A stretch of DNA of 64,000 nucleotides, taken from the NCBI RefSeq assembly GCF_037975245.1, contig NC_092567.1, positions 18,668,876 to 18,732,875 on the forward strand, written 5' to 3'. This document shows positions 45,163 through 58,589 of this stretch, piece by piece. Every line of letters starts with the position of its first letter. The first letter of the stretch is position 1. Source of the DNA: Apostichopus japonicus. Its lineage: Eukaryota; Echinodermata; Holothuroidea; Aspidochirotida; Stichopodidae. Below the pieces are notes generated by a model. The model made no database searches, was not told where the DNA came from, and saw only the letters and a program-made list of their open reading frames with translations. Both the position numbers and the translations under genes were made by a program.

Positions 45163-48100
45163 GGTCATTCGAAGGTCAGAAAGAAATAGACAAATTCTCT
45201 TGTTTTATAGATATATATTTTTTGGAATTACATTTGGTCTAAAAAGAAATAGTTTTCAATAGATGCGATGCAGTCATATTTTTATAGCTTGAGAAAATTT
45301 TGCTCAAAACAAAAAAGAAGAAAAAAAGGCATTAGCCTTATGTTGTCATGAGGCTATTCAATACGCGTAACGTTTGAATTCCAAAGTACTTAAGTTCTAC
45401 CAGGTATTTAGGCTGTGTTTGAGCAGTATTTTTAAGTTCCTGTAGATTTTTGCCATCCCTTGAATGTTATAATGTAAAACATTCAAACCTTCGTCTCTTC
45501 TTGGTGTCTGTACCTCGAAAAAGGAAAATCAGAGGTTAAAAAGGTTATTTTTGACAAGTTTGTAAGACGGGGCAAACACCTCTTAGCAACTTTGGGAACA
45601 TATACATCCAATTCCTTCATGAATATCATATTTAGGTTGTTAAACTTGCAAGGGGCAATCGGTCAGGAAGAAATACAAAGAATTCTCTTGTTTTATAAAA
45701 AACCAAAAAAACCAAAAATTCTTTATAGACTTCTTTCTACTTTCTTGCCTCTTTGCATTAACTGTCTTCTTCAATGTAAACCGTAAGACGTGTTTTGGTA
45801 TTGGAAAAGTCTTGAATTTTATTGCTTTAAAGCGTGGGAAGTTGGAACCACAAGGAAGGGTGTATCTTTGAAAATAAGTTAAATTCAAGCAACTATTCCT
45901 TGACTCAGGAACAAGATATAGATATGGGCTTTTCAAGTAACAGTAAGACATAACAGTATCTACCGAATAAAGTGTCACATTTTATGCCACTGGTATATCC
46001 CTTGAAATAAGAAGCATATTGGATATAAAAATTATTATCAGTACTGACGTTTTATTTGTTTTGGTGAAGTTATGTTAATATTTTAATTGAAATCATTATT
46101 TCATTTGATAGCATTTTAAAAATTTAACATGTTCCACTTTATGTGTATTTTCTGTGCCTTCTATTGCCAAATTTACATTTGAAAGTTAACTTTCTAATAT
46201 GTGAAAAATGCAGAAGAAATCTTGGCATTGAAAATGAAATTTCAGTTTCATTTCTGAATATTCTGTTTCATTTTACTTGTATTTTAATAACAGCTCTTTG
46301 TGTTGGTTTTAATGGTTATTTTTATTAATGCTAATTGGTCTAAACTATCTTATTATAATGTAGGTCATTAGGTTTAACTAATCATGACTCATTTCTTAAA
46401 TTAAGTAAAAATCACAATTTTTTGAAAATTTTCATTTGGTTTTTTACACGTGTAGGCCTACTAATATGAAAAAGTGACAGTGGAATAAAATGTTGAGGAC
46501 TGAATCAAATTCACTTAATGGTCTACTTTTAAGTTGCCGGAGTCAGGGCTAATGGAGTTGATTGTTTTAATTGCTATTATCTACAACACTTCTTTCTGAT
46601 GTTGATGTTACAAAATATGGTAACAGACAGTTTTTTCATTTATCTATTTTGTTCTTCAAAACTTTACATTATTCAACCCACCTTGAGAGATGCCTTATAA
46701 ACACTCCTGTAGGTGTTATTTAAGTTTTAAATTTGATTCAGACAGTTGAAGAAGTAGATATGTACAATGCAAAATGATGCTTTGGGGGTGAGGGTGGGGC
46801 GGGGGGGTTCTCTTACTCGGCATAATCGGTGCGGGATGATATGTCAGATTCAATGAAAACTGATATAAATAAATTACAAATTGTTTTCATTTTCAATGGG
46901 AATGCGAGGGGAGAAGCATTGAAGGAGGTGGTGAGGGGGGGAGGGGAGGGGGGGGGGGGAGGGGGGGAGAAGGAAGACAAGATCAATGATCTATGAGTAC
47001 CATGAGAGAATTGTTAATGTGAAGATGCTGGGGAGGGGAGGTGGGTTTTAAATCCACACTGGGTTAAAATTCCTTTTATGGATTGCTGTTTTTTACTGTC
47101 AAGTAAGGAGTGGGCTGAATACTCACCCCATCCCCTCACCTCCCCCTCACCAGATGTTGATTCCTTGCCAGAGGCAGAAGGAATTTATGCAATGATGATG
47201 GCATATGTGTGTGCATATGTGACACTTGCTTATAAAACAAGGTAACTCAAAAAGGTCACGGTGGATGAACTTCATGCTTGGTGGATCTATCTTATTGAGT
47301 ACAAAAACCCTAAGTCCTCTATATATATATATTCAACATTGTTGTGTTGACAGATTGCACAAGCAGGAAGTGTTGTTATCAGCGTTACCAGCGACAGTTG
47401 ACGAAAAATGCTAGATTTGCGAAAATAAAACCCCAGAAAACGCTAAATGGTAGTTTCCCTAACTTCTGTGTTGTTTCGAGTCAATTTAGCACAGATTCGT
47501 AGGATGAATGGTCACCGATCACAAAATAGATTTTGAATAGTTGATTTGAGTGATAGTCTGACCCAGAAAATTTGAAAAAATATGGAAATTTTCAGTAGGA
47601 AATTCCAAAGATTGGGCAAAAATACTCAAAATAAAGTTGGATGGGTCTTCAAGAAAGAATTTGGTCTGAAAAATCTGAAAAATGGTCTATTTTTGGTAAA
47701 TTTAACTACTTTTAGGCAAAAAATGCTAAAATTACCAAAATTAGAAAAAAGTATGCTAGCACCCAGAAAAGACTAAAAATGCTAGATCTAGTGTAAAAAC
47801 GCTAACGCTGGCAACGCTGGTTGTTATTGTCCTGAACAGGTCAAACCATGTTAAGATAATTGCAGATATTTGAGGAAAGGAAGAAATGGTACATAAAAAA
47901 CATTGTATTATACTTAAACTGTATTATAATGGGTTGCCAGGGGAAAACGGTTTGCGTAGTTTTAAGATGTGAAAATTCAAACCGCCTGCATTAAAGTTAG
48001 AAAGAGACATATGCTGTAACTACAACAAGCGTTTTACTAACACTTTCAACGTATTATTTGCTTTCATCACCAAAATGTTTAAATTGTTTAAATTAACACT

Positions 48101-48312
48101 CAATGTCTGGAAGGAACTTTGTAAAGCAGAATCAAGAATAATACACAATTGTCTGTTTTTCAAGTTTTTCAATTCCATTTTATTGACAGACTCTACTGAC
48201 ATTATATGCTATTTAATCTTTGTCACAGAAATACAAAGAAACTTTTATAATGTTTTACATGCAAAAGCATTATGTTTGGTGTTATGGTTTTCTATTCTTT
48301 CTTAATAACCAG
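45163..48312. other. TM7SF3 3' UTR and downstream spacer
   Basis: A candidate poly(A) signal (AATAAA, 45966-45971) lies 800 bp past the stop. A 30-bp phrase, AGAAATAGACAAATTCTCTTG or a variant, occurs at about 45182 and again near 45670. G-rich tracts lie at 46790-46970. No gene was recognised. Confidence 0.45.
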
Positions 48313-48429
48313 GAGCTTGACTCCAATTTAAGTATTAAATCTGATTCCATTCCATATGACACTGCACTCGTGGAGCACCACCTCCAGCCGTCTAGCAACT
48401 TAAACCTGACCGAGAGAGCAGACGCTTAA
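48313..48429 (+). CDS. Possible extra 3' exon (uncertain)
   Basis: A pyrimidine-rich tract ending TTAATAACCAG is followed by a 39-codon phase-0 frame (ELDSNLSIKSDSIPYDTAL to NLTERADA, stop). Amino-acid composition looks protein-like. It could be an alternative last exon of TM7SF3, but the normal last exon already ends properly and no donor of matching phase is evident. It may be chance. RNA data would decide. Confidence 0.2.
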   Translation, partial: ELDSNLSIKSDSIPYDTALVEHHLQPSSNLNLTERADA

Positions 48430-50611
48430 AAATGAAACAAAAAAATAATAACCTGATCTATTACCAGAGCAAGATAGGATGAGATAGGCACTGATACAAC
48501 ATTAAAACCAATTTTAGGAGGTTACAAAAAAGGCGAAGTTTACTAGCATTAGATAGATGAAGTTGAATGTTTCCCAAATGCTATAAAGTTTGATAGAGAT
48601 GTCATGATGAATATCTTCGCTGGTCAACAGCAGTCTTTCGTATGTGACCGTAATGATTGCATTTCTTTGATCTCAAACAAACCCATGAAGGGGTAACATG
48701 AGGGGTGATGTGGCTCCTAGGAGTTAGTTTGCAAATAGTTTGTAGTAGGGGAGGAGGTAAGCTTAAAATACTTCCTTAATATCGTTGGAGTAGAGTTCAT
48801 AGATATTGGAAGACCTGTGACATCATCCAGGCTTACATAATTTAGTTCATACATTAATTAATTATGAGTTATTTGCTGACCTGAAGAAACAAAGACATAC
48901 ATGAAAGCTAGCAGGTTTATACCGTGTTGTGCACCAGTAGGATTTCTTACACTAAAACTAACTTGTGATTCAGCTTAACAACAATACAGAGCTGCAGCTT
49001 ACAGTAGTTTTAGAAAATAATCAGTACAGACCCTTTCATCATGTTTTGTGATCATTCATAAGTGGAAAATATGGGTGACCAAGTCCACAAACTTTTAGTC
49101 CAAAGAAGCTATGAAGGGTACAACTTTATTTCATTATAAAGCAGAAAAGTTGTTATAATCAAGTTCACATGATTGAAATGGAAGCACAAACTGAGACTTG
49201 CAGTAAATATGCATGTCTTAACGCTGTAGTTTGTGTCGGGTAATAGCAATTAGCAGAAGAAATGTGAGGGGGCATTCAATCTCCCCTTCTCCCTATATCC
49301 TAAGAGTAACTTTCAGCACATATCCCAATAATCTTATCTTGTACATGGATAAGGCCCACGATACTAGAATGAAAGTTGTACACTGGCATCTTGAACTTTG
49401 GATTTGATTAGGTTTCAGAAGCTAGTGACCCCCCTCCCCGCCCCCCTTCCTATTGCTCTTGAGCACTGCCCCATTGCCTGAATGAACACTACACTCCTGG
49501 TTGTATTTTTGTGGCGCCCTAAAGAAACAAAACGATAATAGTCGCACATAATTACATACTTCTTTCATGTGGCTGGACTTATCTTATTGATTTCTGATTT
49601 ACCATTTGTTGTTTACCATTTTAATCTTAACACAGAAAATTTTGTGTCCCATAAATAATATTTACTTTTCTGTTGGTTTTGCTTGCAAAAACATATAATG
49701 CTACCTATCATGGATCCTGGTCAAATTTGTGTGGGCAAAAAGGAACAGAAAAATATGTTGTTTTTTCTGGTATATTATCCTCTTACTATTTTTCAGAACT
49801 TCATATTAACATGAACTTTCAGGACTTTCATCATTTTCACAAGCAAAAAAGAAAGACAAAAAACCCCTTTTAATTTCACAAAATGCCAGTTTTTGGTCTA
49901 GCAACCAGGTCATCAAATTTTTAGGAAAACTGAACCATTTCATATATTAACAACATTCTTGTCTGCTGTGTCTTGTTTCTTCACATATACAGTAGGATAT
50001 CCCTTTGCCAAGAAAGTCATCTTTTTGAGGGGAAATTCTTCGCAAATTATTGCATTTCAGGGTTATAAGAAACTAACTCCGACTCTAAACTGTAAACCCG
50101 AGACGATGCTGTCGAGAAAAGAATGTAAAAGAAAAAATAGGGTAGAAATATGTAAAAGCTGTTGACTTTACAGAATGGAGAGTTAACAAAAGAAGAATGG
50201 AAGAAAGAATAAGGGCAAAAGTTTATATCACTCCAATCTCTGATGAAAGATAGATCTCCATTACGGAAAGGAGAACACTGACATAAATATTTCAAGAGAG
50301 TGAAATAAAAAAGTTAGGGATTCAAGACTGGAAAAACTACTGAATTACTGTCGCATTGTATGCTAGATTGAGCTTTTTGTCTCCACAAAGGTACACTTCA
50401 AAATAGTATTTTCTCCCACGAAAGGGGAGAGGGGGGGCGCGGGACAACGTAAAGAGAAAAACCGCCTTCCCTGGGCCAAGACAACTTCCTCCTCCTTTCT
50501 TTAGATAGAATAAGGTAACACTTGCTATGTGGAACAACTCTGACTGCTTGATGACAGCTAAAAACAGATTTACAGAAGTATTCAGCAGAATGTTATTAAA
50601 AGAGGACATAC
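48430..50611. other. Convergent spacer; SAMM50 last exon not found
   Basis: AT-rich sequence between TM7SF3 and SAMM50 with C-rich tracts near 49432 and a G-rich one near 50425. The expected last SAMM50 exon (a few residues ending in a barrel-terminal aromatic or leucine motif) was searched for on the minus strand and not recognised. No other gene was seen. Confidence 0.4.
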
Positions 50612-53600
50612 CTGTCTGTAGGTTGTGCTGCCTTCGGTATGCAGTAATTCAGTTCAAACCGCGCCACTCTTCCTATCCTCAGTAACATACCGGCACCGTA
50701 ACTCCATCTAACATTTTCTTGGAGTTTTCTCAGTTGATCCGGAAAATTGGGATTATCTGCCACAAAAAAAAAAAGGAACATTGATGAGACAAAAAAGCCT
50801 TACTGCAACAAATTTATCACTCTGGAAATGAAAGGTTGGTCCTGTTACTTTTTTTTTGATAAAATGAAGTAACCACAGAAAAGAGGTTTGCTTATAAAAA
50901 GTTTGCAGTTTTGCAAAAATTTGCAAAAGTTGGGCAAGGTGCATTGTCCAACCCCGATCACAAAACTGAAATATTGTATATGCACAAAATGACAAATGAT
51001 GAGATAATAACAATATATGTTAATGAAAATGAAAAAATATGATATTTAATAGAAATTTTTCAAGCAAAAGCAATTGGACAACTTTGTTCCTATCAAAATA
51101 TTTCATCATACCAAACTAATTTAATACTTCCCAGTTGGAGATAGAGACCTTTAATAAAAGACAGTGCATGAGTTACGGCTGATAATAACCTGAAGAAAAG
51201 CTGTGAGAAAATGAATATAGTTTATATACTTACTACTTACCTAAGTTAACATTGCATAGATTTCCAGCATTGGCAAAGGCGTGCATTCTGAAGAGGTCAC
51301 CCCATCGACCTTTCCCGGGGTTAAAGGGCAAAGGTGAATACAAATGAACACCGGCAGCCCAATAGGATTCAGCACCTAGAAAATTACCTGAAAACAAAAC
51401 CATGATACTAATATTATATAAAAGAAATTACAGTATTAAACCAGTCAATGCTTGGTGAGAAGGTCAAGTTAGGTTTAATTAGAAAAAGAAGGTTATATAT
51501 TTGTATTCTGGAAGGTAGAATATGCATGTCCTGGAAGGGCTACCCTTCACCTAGCATGGTCCTATGGTCCAATGGTACTACCATATACTACCACTGATTT
51601 GTGGTCCAATGCCCCTATACTTTCCACTGTCCTATGGTCCAATGACACTACCATATACCAACCACATTCCCATGGCCCAATGAGCCTACCCTATGCGTAC
51701 CACTGTCATATGTTCAAATGCCCCTACAGTATGGTTGAGCTAGGCGTGAATTTATCAGACTAAGTAGGAATATTCCAAGAGAAGAAAGTCACCCGCTTCA
51801 TGCAGAACTGAAATCACTGTGTCGACACACTAGCTATAATCTCAGGAATGGTGCATTGACACCAACGTATAGAGTGCAAGTTTTCAGAAACTCGTTTGTA
51901 TACAGATCATCTGTTTTTATTCAACATGACGCTTTAAATGACTTGATTTGATGTAATTTGTATCGTTTCCACAATTTTTATTCCCTAATTTGGTTACTGT
52001 TTCCTAACTTTTATACATTTTATGAATGCACATAACAGAATCTCTTAGAATCTCTGTTATAATCCTTTTAATCTTTCAACCTTATAATCCTCCATCTTAT
52101 TTCTTATTTGTTCATGCTTTCATGATTGTACATTTTTACGTCTTTTATGTATCATTATTATGTGTCCTATTTATAAATTTTGTAATTTATACTGGAATAA
52201 AGAAATTGAAATTGGAGAGTGTGGGGTCATCTTTAGGAAACGTTTCTGGCTACAACTATCGATATTCACAAAAACTTGACCATCTCAAAGATGGCTTGAT
52301 TTATACTCACTATGTCCCAGAATAGATACTGATTAAGCTGCAACTCTCCTTCTCCTTTCACGAATTTGACGTCCCCGCCGGTGTAACCTGCAAACTCTTG
52401 GCTGAGCTTGACCAGGTAACCCCTCGATGGGCAAACAGGCTCGTCTCTCGTATCCCGAGCGAAAATATGCTGAAGAGGGGACAAGTTATAAAAATAAATG
52501 GAAAAATGGAATCCTTCACTTCAAGCTTGATCTATTGTACAGGAAGAAGTAAATAAGGCGGTTGCATTCCATTGCTAAACTTTTCAATGAATATCCTAGG
52601 GGTACTTCTCACTAGATTGTTTGTCTAAGCTGAGGTGAAATTTGGAGGTTTCCATGACCAGGGGGGCAAAGTGACCCCAGATTCACAGGCTCTATGGACA
52701 TTGGGGTTTGGCTTAAACCACTCAAAGGGTCATGACCTCTTACTTTATCAAATCCTGGATCCGCACCCGGTTTAGTTGTGTCGAGTAACAGAGATTAATG
52801 TTTAACCTACAGATGCTACGGAATGTGACACTTCGTCCCAAAGTTTACGTTTAGTGAGTTAAGCCAAGCCAGCGATAGCTTACCTTTAGCGACGACTTCA
52901 GCGAATGTCCGCACTGCTCTCTCACGGGAAACGATGATGCCCTGGTCAAACAGGATAACTCCCTCCAGACTCCTTCCCATCTCAGGGATTGCAGTCCGAG
53001 AGGACCGGGAAACTGTGGCAAGGGTAGGAAGGAAGAAGAATTGTTAAAAGAAAAATGGTGAAAAAATGAAATATTATTCAAGAATCCCTTATTGTTTAAG
53101 AATCTGCACATTGCTCTCATCTCAAGCACAGTCACCTCACCCCTTCCCCTTCCCCAGCCACATGTCCTCCCTCTTGCATCATCGCTGTAATATGATACAT
53201 TTTACTCTCTACAATGTACTGTACCATCAAATTCTTTGTCATACGACGTCATCCCAGTGAAAGTTATGTCTCTTGTTAATAATAATAATAATAATTATAA
53301 TTAGTTAATAATAATTAACAGATCTTATATAGCGCAAGTTACAATAAAGTCTCGCCGAGCTGTACTTAACCCTGGTCATTGGTAACTTGTCACACCTACA
53401 CACCAAAGTGTACGCAATTCAAACAATCTCTCCTGGGGCACCACAGTGCACCACAACCACGTGTCCCCTGGGGGACTTTCCATAGGGTGCAGCCACAAAC
53501 CGGCGCACGCAACTATACTTACAAGTCACCTCGAAAGTCCCCATTTATACACCTGGGTGAAGAGAGGCAATAGAGATAAAGGGATTGCCCAAGGACACAA

Positions 53601-56366
53601 CGCAATGATCTGGCCAGGGCTCGAACCTGTAATGCTTAGATCACACGTCCACTGCCTTAACCACTTGACCACATTGCCATCTGTTATATTACTTACAGTG
53701 TAGTCCACGTAAGCACCGCGTCCGATTTCACGGAAGGAGCTGAGGAGGTACTCGCCGGACGATTTGAAACCTTGTACTGTTAATCTGAAAAGCGGTAATT
53801 GATAGCAGAGTGTTCAAATTAAGATAACCGATTTTTTTTTTATTATCGTGTACGGATGCATAGACTACGTGACAAGCAGGAATCATTTGTTGAAATATTG
53901 TCAAGAACTGGATTGCCTGAAACTTGGACTGTCATCCCTTCACAATTCAGATGGAAAAAAAAACTCCCTTAAAATAAAATTCAGACATTGTATGAAAAGG
54001 TGAAAAACAAGAATACGAGGGCAAGAAAAGGCAGGGTCAGAGGGTCCGGTTGACCTGGTAACATTCTTTCATAAATGGAGTTCGAGCAAAACGTTTAAAA
54101 TGAAATGTCCTAGTTTTTGCTCTTCTGCTTGGATTAACTGTCATAACAGGAACAATATCACACCTTGTGTCCAGGGCAAATTTGTCACGGTTTGGAATAT
54201 TTTGATGTTGGTGTTGTTTGTATACTAGGTCTGATGAGATGAGGGGGGGGGGGGGGGTAAGGAGGGGCTTACTGCCCTAGGGCCCCGGTCAAATGGCACA
54301 AGAAAATATGGCAGGGAAACCAGGAAGTATGGGCTGAAGAGTAGTAATCTCTCATTTTTATATATGGGCATGATCTGGACTCTCCATACCTCTGATGTGC
54401 ATGGTTCAATCATTTTCTGGATGGAGAGCACTTGGTTCCCCCAAGAGAAGCAACTTTTAATTTCTTCTCCTTATTAAATACTGTATATATACCCAGGGAT
54501 GTGCTCAGGATTTCCTGAGTGCCGGGTATACTGGGGGGGGGGTCTAAGGGGAGGGGGGTGTTTCGATTTTTGAAGGTGCTCAGATGCCAAATGCTGGCAC
54601 TTGTGTAACTTTTTAAGCACATACACAAGTACTAGTTTTGCTAATAATTTACATTTTTTTTAGTGAAATATATTACGTACCTAGTAAAAGTTATTAGTTT
54701 GTTTCAAAGGGATTTTACAAGGGACTGATTGAGAGCCGTAAGTAATGATCTCGCATGCGTAACTGATGCATTATTAGTCTGTATTTGGCATAGGCTAGGC
54801 CCAATTTATGTTGAATATATTGTTAGGAATGTCGGGATTTTAGATGAAAATAGTGCTGGGCGGGATTCACGATTTTTAAGACAGTGCTGGGCAGTAATTT
54901 TAGTGGTGGGCGGGGCCGCCCAGCGTGGGCACATCCCTGTATACCTCCACCTCCTCTACCCTATAAAAACCAAAATTTCATTACTACGTATGTATTGTTT
55001 TATGGAGAGAAAATAGAGATTAAAACTCACCTTTTGGATAGTTCGTTGAATATCGGTTTGGAGAAAGTAAGATTGTACCCTGTGCTTTGTCTTGAACCCC
55101 TAGAGTACTCAAGTGACAGCCTTTCAGCCCTGCCAAAAACATTGCCTACTTTTCCTCCAAGCACCTGAAAATGATATTTGGAAGAAAGGTAACGATTAAA
55201 GCGACTGGTTGACAATTGCATTATACCAAATAGTACTCAGAAGATGTTCAATTGTTCGAACTAAGATAACCTCTTCTGTTTTGTTTTCTACTTTCCCAAT
55301 TCAAGGTTAACAATTGATGAAAATGTTTTGATTTTCAACATCTGAATACTCATATACAAAAGAATAGAAAAGGATTAAGTTATATATAAAAAAAGCTTTT
55401 ATTTATTAAAATACATGACAAATTGATATTAACAAGCTGAAAAGGTTTCAAAATCTAAGCCTCGCATATCTTTTCAAAACTTGTCCGTTTTTTGTTATCT
55501 ATATAGGTATAGATTGAGATATCAGAAATCACAATCCGAGTGGCACATTCAAATTTATTATGCAAAACTGCAAAAGTCGTTATTAAAATCAATTTCCTAT
55601 CTGATGACAAGCAAAATCAAACTACGAGTACTTTATAACTTGAATACATTGAACATTAGACACAGCCTGTCATGAATATGCAGGTATTTTGCGACCTATA
55701 TTTGTTTTCAAATTACTATGCTGTTGTTCAAGTCTACCATCTTCTAACCCAACCCCCCCTACCCTTCCTAGCCCCTACCTCCACCTTAGGGAGAAATAAA
55801 CAGTGAACAGATGACAAAATACTGTTACAGTTTATAGGATATTCCAACATCTGTTGCCTAAGATACACTCTATGACTGCTTTTCTAGCACATAGTTTTTG
55901 TTCTAACTACATAGTGAACGTTGTCTCAGTCTTTGACAACCTGAGGGATCACCTGCTGACTAGGAGCGACAGTCAAAGAACAGTCCAGCAGGTGATCTAG
56001 CAGATGGAGAGGCAGGTGGAGATGGTGGGAGGCATCAAGCTGCTCTTCACCAAACCAAAGACTGTGAGTAATAAATTGATACATTACCGAAAAGAGGTAA
56101 GTAAAATTGTGGGATCGTGTTACAAGTAAGTCTGTGGCACTGTGCTACTTTGTCATCCTATATAATTCAATGTTTCTAGATGCCTGTAGTTACAAACCGT
56201 CGATGCGTTTGCTTTATTCCTAAAAGATCATATTGTGTCATGGGTTGGAGGATATTTACCAAGCTTCCTTCATTATTGCCGATGGCGGTGTGAGCACTGG
56301 CCGAGTAACGCCTTCCTTCCTTCACCTTAAAGATGACGTCCAGACCATCTTTGCCAACCCCAGGAC
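50612..56366 (-). CDS. SAMM50: SAMM50, sorting and assembly machinery 50 (partial)
   Basis: An Omp85-family beta-barrel of the mitochondrial outer membrane that inserts other beta-barrel proteins. Minus-strand exons in transcript order: 56260-56366, 55031-55164, 53697-53784, 52884-53012, 52311-52469, 51241-51387 and 50612-50756. Diagnostic pieces: AIGNNEGSL joined to [132 protein letters not shown]. Phases agree except between 52311 (ends phase 0) and 51387 (starts phase 1), where an exon of about 140 nt for the GGPTSIRGF-type region is missing. The 5' part (POTRA domain) must lie beyond 61 kb and the last exon was not found. Introns carry a LINE piece, a SINE and hAT-like elements. Confidence 0.9.
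51540..51735. repeat. Short tandem repeat with TGGTCCAATG phrases
   Basis: Four to five diverged units of roughly 45 bp contain CCTATGGTCCAATG and CTACCATATACCA-like phrases. It lies in the intron where a SAMM50 exon is expected but missing. Confidence 0.6.
51780..52215 (+). mobile_element. LINE 3'-end fragment in SAMM50 intron
   Basis: A frame reads [11 protein letters not shown], then [20 protein letters not shown], then ALNDLI and a stop, resembling the C-terminus of CR1-type LINE ORF2. The 3' part ends TATACTGGAATAAAGAAATTG, like a LINE tail. It is antisense to SAMM50. Confidence 0.65.
53273..53690 (-). mobile_element. tRNA-derived SINE abutting a SAMM50 splice donor
   Basis: On the minus strand the head has GTGGTCAAGTGGTTAAGGC (A-box) and ACAGGTTCGAGCCCTGG (B-box). 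A 300-bp body follows and the tail is an ATT/AAT run at 53273-53300. It begins within about 15 bp of the donor of exon 53697-53784, so the intron starts almost directly with the SINE. It is a different family from 21763-22020. Confidence 0.8.
53830..54493. other. SAMM50 intron, nothing recognised
   Basis: Intron sequence with a G-run at 54242-54256. No element ends or exons seen before the hAT-like element at 54494. Confidence 0.4.
54494..54939. mobile_element. hAT-like MITE in SAMM50 intron
   Basis: The ends CAGGGATGTGCTCAG and GTGGGCACATCCCTG are inverted. The flanks (TATATACC and TATACCTC) are similar but not a clean 8-bp duplication. The interior contains GGTGGGCGGGGCCGCCCAGC near the right end. 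The CAGGGATG-type terminus is typical of hAT transposons. No transposase. Confidence 0.65.
55165..56259. other. SAMM50 intron, nothing recognised
   Basis: Intron between exons 55031-55164 and 56260-56366. It is AT-rich, with no element boundary recognised. Confidence 0.4.
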
Positions 56367-58226
56367 CTGGTAAGACGGTACAAAAAGTTAAAGGAGATGG
56401 CACCACATTTAGAGCTTTTTCCTAAGCAGAGGAAGTTGTTGTTTATCAAGTAAAGGTCAACGAAGAGAATCAACCAGAAAATTTCCAATATTTCTTTTTA
56501 TGAAATAGGTAAATGAGTTTTTAAATCAGTTTTCCAATTTTCATTTTACTGCACTTATATAATTATATATTGAAAGCCAAATTTTCATGAAACCCATTTC
56601 ATGTCACTTTTTGGGTTGGACTGAATGATACTGTGGTGTGATCCTTGGTTACACTGTGGCCAGAGCCGTATATAGAGAGAGTTTGGCCAACCATGTAACC
56701 GATTTGGATTGGTCGAGAGGGAAAACGCCCACACAGGGTGGTAAAATAGGTCCACTTGAAAACTTTATAGCAGACGACACGCATACTCACAGTGTATAGA
56801 CTATCGTTTGTGTACACGAAAAAAGTACGAAATTATGAAAGAAATGGTGCTGGGGATGCTGCGATCGGTCAGAACATGGATATTGTTGTTTGATTATCCG
56901 ACTGACCATAAAAGAAGAGGAATTTTTTGGAAGTAGAAAGAACAAGATGGAGATCTAATGAAAAAAAGTCTGTGTAGCCTAGGCCCATACTAGCCATAGG
57001 CCCTAGTGTAATACGAGTAATGTACAAGCAATGCGAGAATTTTACGTTCAGACTGGTTTCTGTAATTACATGCATGGCTATTCTCTCTCGTTTTACGATC
57101 CACAAATTCGATTTCATTATGCCAGCTCTCCTAATCATAGGCATGGCAGTTTCAGTCGCACATACAGTTATCCTAATTCCTAGTTATTGTATGCCTAGGC
57201 TATGCCTAGCCTAAAAAAGTATCACTTTTAGTTTAATGTAAAAGGGTGGGCTAGCCTCTAGGCATCACGTAAAGCCCTAATCCTTAGTTAAGCCCGAAGC
57301 ATAAGTTAAGCCTGGGCTTAGTTAGACCTGGACCATTCTTGCTATAACTACAACTGTTATAGCACATTACATAATATGGCACAGTATAAGGCCCAATTAA
57401 ACTAGGTCTAAGGAAAACAAAGTAGCCTAGGCCTAAACTAGTTAGGCTAGGTCTATACTCATTGGCAACTTATGGGTTGTGTACACATACAGGCCTAATT
57501 ATATAGACCCTTTTAGTATGCCATAAACAAGTGCCCAAATGGTTAAATGATCTTGGTTTGTGTTAATTGTCAGCATTGGCCTAGCCTTTTTAGGCTAACA
57601 TGAATTCAGCCTAATTTTTTCTTCTTCAAAAGTATAGCCTAGGCCTTGGTTTAATTTGGATGCAGTCAACTATCATTTATCAAAGTTGCATCAGTACCTC
57701 CTTATTCCCTTAATTGACACCCACATTGACGACTGAAGTTAAAAAAATCTTTTTAAATTATCTTTAGACAGTAAATTTTAACTCCCTGAATTTCAGGACT
57801 TTTTTTACAAATCAAAGGTGACATGTGCTCTGAAGAAAAACTCCTAACATAAAAAGCCACAGTTAGCAGACTGTGATAATGACAAACCTGGTGAGTGACT
57901 ACTAGACTGAAATCCAGTTCCTGCAACCACAGCAATAAAGTCTTTGTTTTAATCAATGCACTTGTGTGTTTGAAACTTTCAAATGGACACTCAATGGCAG
58001 TTGGTTAAGATATAAGGTTTTACCTTCATCATGGAGAGTTGAAGGGAATCTGCCTCATCATCTGAATAATGGAATCTAGGATAGCAACAAATCATGATCG
58101 GATAATGATTTTGAGCAAGTAAATATCTGGCAATTTGAAAGTTTGTATTATTTTTTTACATATTATTTAAGCTGTTTAGCTCACACACAAGCAAATGATC
58201 AAGTGACAACAACCGATGCAGTATAT

Positions 58227-58589
58227 TTAAAGGTATTGAAGACTTGCCCTAAACCGCATGCCGCGCTCTGAAAAAGTTTACTTTCCGTTGCTTGCAAGTG
58301 AAGTTTTTTTTGTGTCGCTACAAAATGCAGACAGTAATGAAACCTGATACCTTGTTATCTTTTATCTAGACCTGAGATGTCCATGCTGCTATGTGCACTG
58401 TGTTGTGGGTATTGACTGTGATGTTTGTATTGACTGTACACTAATGTCTATTTACAGATGGTAGCAAGCTGTATGTGTATTTTCTGGGATCAATGGTGGT
58501 CTCTAACACTTCTGTTACACCGCATTCGAAACTAGGTCCGATAACCGGCATGAGACGTTTCTTTGTGCGGGAGTCTCCACACCCTTTAA
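58227..58589 (-). mobile_element. TTAA-flanked MITE, copy 4 (nested)
   Basis: Same family and orientation as copy 2, with TTAA at both ends. It lies inside the 4.2 kb hAT-like element and so inserted after that element. Confidence 0.8.
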
